Of a stretch of 54,903 nucleotides of DNA, positions 50,116 to 54,903 are shown piece by piece. Made by a program: the position numbers and the translations under genes. Source of the DNA: Clostridium sp. UBA2485 (lineage in GTDB: Bacteria > Bacillota > Clostridia > Clostridiales > Clostridiaceae); NCBI RefSeq assembly GCF_002341865.1, contig NZ_DDOV01000112.1, positions 47,571-102,473 of the forward strand. The letters are read 5' to 3'. Each line of letters starts with the position of its first letter. Positions within the stretch are counted from its first letter, which is position 1. The notes beneath the pieces were generated by a model. The model ran no database searches. It worked only from the letters and a program-made list of their open reading frames with translations, and was not told where the DNA came from.

Positions 50116-50286
50116 CTATATAAACATCTTAATAAACATCTTTTTACTTATACTTAACCTTGTGCAAGCTTCGTCCAGTGCTTGTCCAATACACTTACTG
50201 TAGTTTTTCCCTGTTCTCTCTTGTTCCTGCTGTGCTAACTTAGATGCTAAAGTAATTACATTCCTTCTTAGTTCTTTATTGTTCAT
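50116..50286 (-). CDS. 56-aa phage protein of unknown function
   Basis: Begins MNNKELRRNVITLASKLAQQ; basic and helical, with CIGQALDEACTRLSISKKMF. It lies 10 nt upstream of the dUTPase gene in the same operon, with a modest GGTGAATT ribosome binding site. Similar short basic proteins are common in clostridial phages. Confidence 0.55.
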   Translation of the reverse strand: MNNKELRRNVITLASKLAQQEQERTGKNYSKCIGQALDEACTRLSISKKMFIKMFI

Positions 50287-50287
50287 A

Positions 50288-50635
50288 TTAATTCACCTTT
50301 TTTATTTTGCAATCTACAATTTCTATTGCTACAATTTTATTTCCTATATCGTTTGATTCTTCATATTCAAACAAGCACTCATTTCCTTCTAAATCAGTTA
50401 ATGTCATTGAAAAAGTTTCGCAATCATCATTAAGTCTAAAATTGCAATCATTTTCTATAAATCTTGATATATCATCTTCGTCAATGTAATCAACATCAAA
50501 ATCCATTACATTTATGCCTTGACAGTTACCTTGAACTTTATATGCTATATGTCCCTTATATTCTTCTGATTGAAACGTAATTCTAATTACATGTTCTCTA
50601 TTTCTAAAATTATCAGTATTATCATAACTTTTCAT
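50288..50635 (-). CDS. 115-aa acidic phage protein, unknown function
   Basis: Starts MKSYDNTDNFRNREHVIRIT. The pattern of alternating strands (YKGHIAYKVQGNCQGINVMD; ETFSMTLTDLEGNECLFEY) suggests a beta fold, strongly acidic, with three Cys. A DNA-mimic or inhibitor would fit the acidity, but there is no direct support. Confidence 0.55.
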   Translation of the reverse strand: MKSYDNTDNFRNREHVIRITFQSEEYKGHIAYKVQGNCQGINVMDFDVDYIDEDDISRFIENDCNFRLNDDCETFSMTLTDLEGNECLFEYEESNDIGNKIVAIEIVDCKIKKVN

Positions 50636-50672
50636 ATTAATTCTCCTCCAACAAGTCTGAATTTAATCTCCC

Positions 50673-50867
50673 TCATACCCTTACCACCTTCGTATTCAAA
50701 AGTTGTGCTATATTAAAGCTCTCTTTATAGTTTTTAAATTTAACTAATATATTGTGACTTGTTCTATCTATTACCCTTCCTCTCTTAATCCCTCTATTAT
50801 CATCTAGTTCGATTTTTAGCTTGTCCCCTACTTTGTAAGGGATTACTAACTTTTTAGGCTTTTTCAT
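50673..50867 (-). CDS. 64-aa SH3/KOW-like small protein
   Basis: Basic, beta-rich (VIPYKVGDKLKIELDDNRG; RGRVIDRTSHNILVKFKNY), resembling a single SH3-like barrel. It overlaps the end of the 51-aa gene by 14 nt. Function unknown; nucleic-acid binding is plausible. Confidence 0.6.
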   Translation of the reverse strand: MKKPKKLVIPYKVGDKLKIELDDNRGIKRGRVIDRTSHNILVKFKNYKESFNIAQLLNTKVVRV

Positions 50868-51009
50868 GTTTATCCCCCTCTTCTTTTAACTTGATGCCGC
50901 AACTATACGTATTCTTAAAATTGCCTTGATAATCTGTATCTGCTTTTCCATAAGGGCAAATACTGCAATCATTTACTTCGTAACAAACTTCTAATTGCTC
51001 ATTTGTCAT
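50854..51009 (-). CDS. 51-aa cysteine-containing phage protein
   Basis: GGAGTGATTTT precedes the ATG. The product begins MTNEQLEVCYEVNDCSICPY and has C9, C15, C18 and a later C39, suggestive of a metal site. It is the same general type as the 27685-27810 gene. Confidence 0.6.
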   Translation of the reverse strand: MTNEQLEVCYEVNDCSICPYGKADTDYQGNFKNTYSCGIKLKEEGDKHEKA

Positions 51010-51042
51010 AAAATCACTCCTTCGTAATTTATTTGAATTACG

Positions 51043-51816
51043 TCATATTACTTCTGCAGTATTTGCTTTAAATTCTTCAATTCTTTCATTTGCTAAATCT
51101 GCCCAATGCCTACCACAATGTTTACCTTTCTTTTCACATATACCATTGTCAAAAGCTATAAAATTTCTATTTAGTTTTACTGCAGCTAATGGTATACTTC
51201 CATAACCTGTAGTTAAATCTAATATTGTCATTCCCTCGTTTGTGTATGTTTTAATAAACCATTCACATAAAGCTATAGGCTTTTGAGTTGGGTGAATAGG
51301 ATGTGTGTCCCATGCAAATTCTAATACATCAACTGGATAGCGTTCTGTACTTCCTCCGCCACTAATACCAATCTTAGTAGCTCCGTAATTACTTCCATCA
51401 GTTTGATGTTTTGTATAGCTATGCACTGGTTTATGTCCTGTAGTTTTCTGCGGGTTATATATAGGTAATTCATCATAAAACACCAATACATCTTCATGTG
51501 CTTTCATTGGCATCTTTTTAGCATTTAAATGTCCTTTGGGCTGCCTTTTCCTGCATACTACCTTATATCTATAGCTATCAAGATTACTGCACATTAGTTG
51601 CCCTACAAATTTACCTTTAGCAAACAAACATACTGCAGCATTATCTTTTTTTACCCTATTTATAGCACCCCATAATTTATCAAAAGCTATTATTTTATCC
51701 CATGAGTTTTGCGTTTCTCCGAAAGGTAAATCACAAAATATTAAGTCTATACTTTTGTTTTTTACGTTCTTTATGCCTTCTAAACAGTCAATATTTTGTA
51801 CAATATTTAACTTCAT
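51043..51816 (-). CDS. Orphan site-specific DNA methyltransferase (N4/N6 amino class)
   Basis: 257 aa. The catalytic motif IV is DLPFG (residue 29 onward) and the SAM-binding motif I, near the C terminus, is ILDLTTGYGS, the order of beta-class amino-methyltransferases. The target-recognition region lies between (KRQPKGHLNAKKMPMKAHED; THPIHPTQKPIALCEWF). No restriction enzyme is adjacent, so it is an orphan phage enzyme, probably protecting phage DNA or tuning its regulation. Confidence 0.88.
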   Translation of the reverse strand: MKLNIVQNIDCLEGIKNVKNKSIDLIFCDLPFGETQNSWDKIIAFDKLWGAINRVKKDNAAVCLFAKGKFVGQLMCSNLDSYRYKVVCRKRQPKGHLNAKKMPMKAHEDVLVFYDELPIYNPQKTTGHKPVHSYTKHQTDGSNYGATKIGISGGGSTERYPVDVLEFAWDTHPIHPTQKPIALCEWFIKTYTNEGMTILDLTTGYGSIPLAAVKLNRNFIAFDNGICEKKGKHCGRHWADLANERIEEFKANTAEVI

Positions 51817-51884
51817 ACCATCACCTCTTACATAGTTCTTAAATTATCTATTTATTGTTATATATAGATAATTAGATTCCTAAA

Positions 51885-52181
51885 CTACTCTAATATTTCA
51901 ATACCACTATTTAAGTTGCTTATAACCTCTTCCGTATCATCATCACTTCCTAATTGTTCACCGTCTTTGTAATAATACGTTACGCTATATTCTTCGACTT
52001 CAAATTCCTTAAGAATACACTCTGTACAATAGTGTTTACCGTTATATTTGTATTCAGCTTTTTCTCCTTCACATTCGCAACAAATATAATTGTGATCATT
52101 ACATGCAGGCGGTTTATCTGTATGGAAGAAACACCCTCCCGTTTTATCTGCCCAATAACAATTATCACAACTTTTACACAT
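51885..52181 (-). CDS. 98-aa zinc-finger-like phage protein
   Basis: Very Cys-rich N-terminal half: CKSCDNCYW, GGCFFH, PACNDH, CCECEG and HYCTEC, compatible with two zinc sites. The C-terminal half is acidic. Starts MCKSCDNCYWADKTGG. No enzyme motif; unknown function. Confidence 0.62.
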   Translation of the reverse strand: MCKSCDNCYWADKTGGCFFHTDKPPACNDHNYICCECEGEKAEYKYNGKHYCTECILKEFEVEEYSVTYYYKDGEQLGSDDDTEEVISNLNSGIEILE

Positions 52182-52231
52182 CTTTATATCCCCTTCCTAT
52201 ATTTCATAAAATAATCATTTTACGAACCAAG

Positions 52232-52447
52232 TTATAATTTCACCCTTCCGTCAGAATCTGCTTTTTCTAATATTTTTTTACACCTCTTACAAGTTACTTC
52301 TGAAGCATTACCTTCGCTTGTTTTATCATCATGTTTCCACCAACCATTGCAAACACTTGTTAACACATATTCTGTACCATCCCATACTTTAACTCCACAG
52401 TGCATTAGCTTATTTCTTTTAATTAAATTAACTCTACCTTCAAACAT
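52232..52447 (-). CDS. 71-aa small zinc-ribbon-like protein
   Basis: Starts MFEGRVNLIKRNKLMHCGVK and has C17, C33, then CKRC (about 53-56) and an HDDK segment. The CxxC with preceding C/H suggests one zinc site. It is the next gene after the coiled-coil membrane protein in the early operon. Confidence 0.6.
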   Translation of the reverse strand: MFEGRVNLIKRNKLMHCGVKVWDGTEYVLTSVCNGWWKHDDKTSEGNASEVTCKRCKKILEKADSDGRVKL

Positions 52448-52456
52448 TTAATCACC

Positions 52457-52765
52457 TCATTGCTTCCCCTTCTTCTCTTGATATTGAAACGTCATAGGTG
52501 TAAATACGATTTTACTGTACAAATCGTTAATCTCTTTAGTTGCCTGCTCTTTATTGCTGTTTAATTCCTCCATGATTATGTCTCGAGTATTCAACTCCTG
52601 TAATTTTAAATTCTCTATATCCTCTTTGATTTGTCCCATATTATCCAATACGTTATCCTCTAAACAATTAATCCTACGTTCTAAATATTTAAGCTTCACA
52701 TCTATAGCTAATGTTCCGATAACAACTGATAGCGATAAAAATATTAAACAAACCTCTGTAATCAT
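52457..52765 (-). CDS. 102-aa membrane-anchored coiled-coil protein
   Basis: An N-terminal hydrophobic anchor (EVCLIFLSLSVVIGTLAIDV, about 4-23) followed by a coiled coil of about 65 residues (LERRINCLEDNVLDNMGQIK) and a basic end. This spanin-like or membrane-tether layout is unusual among early genes. Family not recognised. Confidence 0.6.
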   Translation of the reverse strand: MITEVCLIFLSLSVVIGTLAIDVKLKYLERRINCLEDNVLDNMGQIKEDIENLKLQELNTRDIIMEELNSNKEQATKEINDLYSKIVFTPMTFQYQEKKGKQ

Positions 52766-52767
52766 TC

Positions 52768-52968
52768 CTATACCCCCTTAACCTCTATAAAATCAATTCC
52801 TGAAGGATTTATATGCACTTTTTCTCCGTCTAAAGGTGTATAATTAATGTCCAGTCTAATTTTTGTATTTCCCTCATAGTCAAAATATTTATTTTGTACA
52901 AAATCAAATTCCTTAAAATTTTTACTTACTATTTGTCCGCTTCTATAGAATATCTTTACTTTTTTCAT
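52768..52968 (-). CDS. 66-aa phage protein of unknown function
   Basis: A small beta-rich protein beginning MKKVKIFYRSGQIVSKNFKE. It lies between dnaC and the coiled-coil gene with short spacers on both sides. No motif recognised. Confidence 0.55.
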   Translation of the reverse strand: MKKVKIFYRSGQIVSKNFKEFDFVQNKYFDYEGNTKIRLDINYTPLDGEKVHINPSGIDFIEVKGV

Positions 52969-52981
52969 TTTCTATCTCTCC

Positions 52982-53761
52982 TTATTTCAATCTATAATTA
53001 TTTTCTTTACCTTCTATTTGCACTGTATAATCCTTACACATTTCGTATATCCTGCTGCCTACTGCTTCATCAAAGTTCAACATCCTGTCTAACGTGAACT
53101 CTGTACTGACTATAATAGGCAAGTAATTTAAATACCTATAGTTGATAATCTCAAACATTATGTTTATGTCTGACTCGTTTATTTTGCCTTTGAATAGATC
53201 ATCTATCAGCATGATTTCTGCTTCTTGATATTTGCTTAATTGTTTTTTATAAAACTCTTCATCTAACATATTTTGTTTTAATTCTGTTATTACATCCCTG
53301 TATGGCATATAAACCACCCTAATGCCCTTTTGAATGAAGTTTAAAGCTAAAGCTATACTAAGATGTGTTTTGCCGCTCCCAACTTGTCCACATAGCATTA
53401 TGGAGTTTCTTCGGCTATCCCTTATGTCACCAAAGTTTTTATAATAAGTTATTGCTGTTTCTCTAGCTACTTTCGAGCTATCATTCCATGTTTCGAAATT
53501 CCCAAAAGTTTGTTTGCTCTTTTCTGGATTAATACCTGCATTCTTCCACTGTCTTTTAGCTATGTCTATTTCTTGGCATTTGCACCTTCTCATAACAGGT
53601 TGGCTATCTTTCTCTTGCGTTATTAGATATCCAGTGTCTTTGCATATCGTGCATTTATATAAGCCCTGTGTCGTCGACTTCTCCTGTGACTTTTGGTGCT
53701 GGTGGTTTAAATCCTGTGTACTTGCCTTTATCCTCTGAATTATCTTTTCTATTTCTGTCAC
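52982..53761 (-). CDS. DnaC-like helicase loader (AAA+ ATPase)
   Basis: 259 aa from a GTG start. An N-terminal zinc ribbon with C37/C40 (CTICKDTGY) and C60/C62 (RCKCQ) is followed by an AAA+ domain: Walker A GQVGSGKT (125-132), Walker B IMLIDDLFKG, sensor LPIIVSTE and arginine finger region GSRIYEM. It loads the replicative helicase onto phage origin DNA. It overlaps the end of the dnaD-like gene by 107 nt, an unusually long overlap, but both reading frames carry conserved motifs there. Confidence 0.88.
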   Translation of the reverse strand: MTEIEKIIQRIKASTQDLNHQHQKSQEKSTTQGLYKCTICKDTGYLITQEKDSQPVMRRCKCQEIDIAKRQWKNAGINPEKSKQTFGNFETWNDSSKVARETAITYYKNFGDIRDSRRNSIMLCGQVGSGKTHLSIALALNFIQKGIRVVYMPYRDVITELKQNMLDEEFYKKQLSKYQEAEIMLIDDLFKGKINESDINIMFEIINYRYLNYLPIIVSTEFTLDRMLNFDEAVGSRIYEMCKDYTVQIEGKENNYRLK

Positions 53762-54494
53762 GGTCCTTTTGTCCTCCCTTCTGCTTTCTATTCTCTGAAT
53801 ATGCTTTTGCTTGATCTAAAGTTTTAATACCGTTGCTATCCCAATCCATGAGTATACGTTCTATATACTTCCAATTCCTTACGTTGTTCTCTGCTGCTAT
53901 CTCTATTGCTTGTACAACTAATTCATTTCCTAGTGTATTTGACCATTCTCTAATGCCTTCTATTTCTATTACTCCTGGCATAGGAAATATATTATTTTGA
54001 TATACCTTTAATGGGTTTATTTCTTCTTTATTATTAATATAGTTATTATCATTATTTATATTATTATCATTATTGTTAGTGTTCTTCTGTTGTTCCTCCG
54101 TTGTTCCCCTGTTGTATCCTCCGTTGTTCTTCTGTTGTTCTTCTGTTGTACCTATACTTTGATATAAGCCCCAATTTACAATGGTTAAGATTGTACCCTT
54201 TGTAGACCTTTTTAGCTCTATCATTTTTTCAGTAGCTAATGTTTCTAAAAATGTCCTTGCCTTCTTTCTACTCCATCCCCATCTATCTGCTAGCGATTGG
54301 TCTGATGTTAAGAAACTACCTCTTCTAACGTCAACTAATTCGCCCTTAGAAAATGTTTTTTTATCTTTGTGGTTGGCTTGAAGGAGAAGATCAATCCAAG
54401 CTTGTCCTCTAGCAAAAGGCTTATCTTGCCACAGCCAACCATCTTCCATTGCTCTATATAGACTTATCCACCCTTTTTCTTTTCCTTCTGCCAT
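53655..54494 (-). CDS. DnaD-like replication initiator
   Basis: 279 aa. An N-terminal winged-helix region (GWISLYRAMEDGWLWQDKPF; LADRWGWSRKKARTFLETLA) is followed by a low-complexity linker (about 112-160) with two copies of GTTEEQQKN and an Asn run. The C-terminal DnaD/DnaB2 domain comes next (VIEIEGIREWSNTLGNELVV; VRNWKYIERILMDW). It pairs with the DnaC-like gene to start phage replication. The linker DNA is repetitive and may hold the origin. Confidence 0.88.
   Translation of the reverse strand: MAEGKEKGWISLYRAMEDGWLWQDKPFARGQAWIDLLLQANHKDKKTFSKGELVDVRRGSFLTSDQSLADRWGWSRKKARTFLETLATEKMIELKRSTKGTILTIVNWGLYQSIGTTEEQQKNNGGYNRGTTEEQQKNTNNNDNNINNDNNYINNKEEINPLKVYQNNIFPMPGVIEIEGIREWSNTLGNELVVQAIEIAAENNVRNWKYIERILMDWDSNGIKTLDQAKAYSENRKQKGGQKDRDRNRKDNSEDKGKYTGFKPPAPKVTGEVDDTGLI
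54025..54147. repeat. 11-bp repeats next to AT-rich DNA inside the dnaD-like gene (candidate origin)
   Basis: Six units of about 11 bp of the form GTTCTTCTGTT run from 54081 to 54147 (starts 54081, 54092, 54103, 54114, 54126 and 54137; the fourth is 12 bp). The last two and the first are identical. They adjoin a 55-bp stretch of almost pure A/T (54025-54080). Iterons plus a melting region inside the initiator gene is the plan of lambdoid and several Firmicute phage origins. Confidence 0.55.
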
Positions 54495-54503
54495 GCTTTC
54501 CTC

Positions 54504-54659
54504 CTAATCTAACGATATAACTAAGGTCGGTGTTCCTGTTAACCTTTCAAATTCATCATCATGTGCAGAGCAGTCAAACAAAGTTTTCTTTATTTCTATT
54601 TTTACATTGTCTTCGTCATTGAAGTTTTTAATAAGTTCTTTTAATTTTTTAATATTCAT
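54504..54659 (-). CDS. 51-aa phage protein of unknown function
   Basis: Starts MNIKKLKELIKNFNDEDNVK; its ATG overlaps the stop of the 43-aa gene (ATGA). It is preceded by AACGAGGGG and followed by AGGAGG for the dnaD-like gene. Small alpha/beta pattern, no motif. Confidence 0.6.
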   Translation of the reverse strand: MNIKKLKELIKNFNDEDNVKIEIKKTLFDCSAHDDEFERLTGTPTLVISLD

Positions 54660-54787
54660 CTTAACCCCTCGTTCCAATCTAAATATTTATCATAAAACTC
54701 GTTGTAATCCATGATATATTGTTCCTCTGTTTCCTCTTGCTCCATTTGAGTTAAGTATCTTTGATAAGCTAAATCTACATCTAACAT
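54656..54787 (-). CDS. 43-aa phage protein of unknown function
   Basis: Starts MLDVDLAYQRYLTQMEQEET; strong site AGGAGGTTAACT upstream. Acidic and helical with several Tyr. Its stop overlaps the next start (ATGA), so it is coupled to the 51-aa gene. Confidence 0.6.
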   Translation of the reverse strand: MLDVDLAYQRYLTQMEQEETEEQYIMDYNEFYDKYLDWNEGLR

Positions 54788-54797
54788 AGTTAACCTC

Positions 54798-54902
54798 CTA
54801 TAGCTCTAAATAATGTAATATCTTATCTATCTTTTTAGTAGCTCTGCAATAATCACATTTTTCACACCTAGTAGGTTTTATTTCACCGTTTTTAACTTTT
54901 AT
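54798..54902 (-). CDS. C-terminal end of a PD-(D/E)XK nuclease-like protein (cut by the window)
   Basis: Only the last 34 codons are present, with the core KPTRCEKCDYCRATKKIDKI. The C-x2-C-x2-C cluster before a terminal helix is typical of phage PD-(D/E)XK (DUF3799/YqaJ-like) proteins that accompany RecT-type recombination. The N-terminal catalytic part lies beyond the edge, so the call rests on this tail alone. Confidence 0.5.
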   Translation of the reverse strand: MKVKNGEIKPTRCEKCDYCRATKKIDKILHYLEL

Positions 54903-54903
54903 T

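Larger units (their letters stand above)
23010..54903 (-). mobile_element. Skin-like prophage (siphovirus type), incomplete at the right edge
   Basis: A continuous phage genome of about 32 kb in the window: regulatory/accessory genes, lysis, tail, head, packaging, then early replication genes. Nearly all genes read toward sigK. Tape measure, major tail protein, portal, HK97 capsid protein, terminase and no sheath indicate siphovirus morphology. No integrase or serine recombinase is present between 23010 and 54903. For a skin-type element the large serine recombinase would be expected near the other end. The modules appear complete, so the phage could be inducible. Confidence 0.9.

Overview
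The window is from a low-GC, spore-forming Firmicute, most likely Clostridium sensu stricto. The evidence is the strong AT bias, AGGAGG-type ribosome binding sites, and the sporulation cluster spoIIGA-sigE-sigG next to ftsA-ftsZ, nrdR and ylmC. Almost every gene lies on the minus strand, so transcription runs from high to low coordinates.

Chromosomal part (1-23000). An IS3-family element (76-1410) sits inside a dispersed clostridial repeat. It is followed by an operon for a PDZ/radical-SAM protein (DUF512), the ribosome-assembly GTPase Der and GpsA. Next comes a complete phosphate-starvation locus, pgeF-phoP-phoR and pstS-pstC-pstA-pstB-pstB-phoU. PhoP-box-like direct repeats with 11-bp periodicity lie in front of pstC and probably pstS. 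Then follow nrdR, ylmC/ymxH, sigG, sigE, spoIIGA, ftsZ, ftsA and aroE.

The key feature is at 22714-23016. It is only the C-terminal part of the mother-cell sporulation sigma factor SigK. The reading frame starts abruptly inside the codons for the conserved GNEISL segment, and prophage DNA begins there. From about 23010 to the right edge (54903) the window is a siphovirus-type prophage in the same transcriptional orientation as sigK. This is the layout of a 'skin'-type intervening element, which must be excised in the mother cell to rebuild sigK. The break falls in a GGTAATGAG sequence containing AATGA, the core I recall for Bacillus subtilis skin. The N-terminal part of sigK and the large serine recombinase expected for such an element are not in the window and should lie to the right.

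Prophage layout, from the sigK junction rightwards. (a) 23.0-27.8 kb is a regulatory and accessory end. It holds a 47-codon gene behind a LexA-box promoter right at the junction, an XRE regulator with a Cys-rich tail, a 312-aa unknown, a plasmid-like module (replication-relaxation protein, FtsK-type ATPase, small membrane and RHH proteins, 12-bp iterons), a second XRE regulator and a 36-aa membrane peptide. (b) 27.9-29.1 kb is lysis (amidase, holin). (c) 29.1-39.8 kb is tail: collagen-like/YadA-like fibre, tail-tip proteins, tape measure, gpG/gpGT chaperones made by a -1 frameshift, a probable moron, major tail protein and head-tail connectors. (d) 39.8-45.5 kb is head and packaging (HK97 capsid protein, ClpP-like protease, portal, terminase, HNH). 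(e) 45.5-49.6 kb holds small middle/late genes, a putative late-promoter region with three 11-bp-spaced repeats next to an ArpU/RinA-like regulator, and RusA. (f) 49.7-54.9 kb is early DNA metabolism: dUTPase, methyltransferase, DnaC, DnaD with internal repeats, and the end of a nuclease-like gene.

Together this looks like a largely intact siphophage that doubles as a developmental switch in sigK. Its sigK-proximal end carries a separate SOS-type control point. Identifications are from sequence recognition only; no database search was run.
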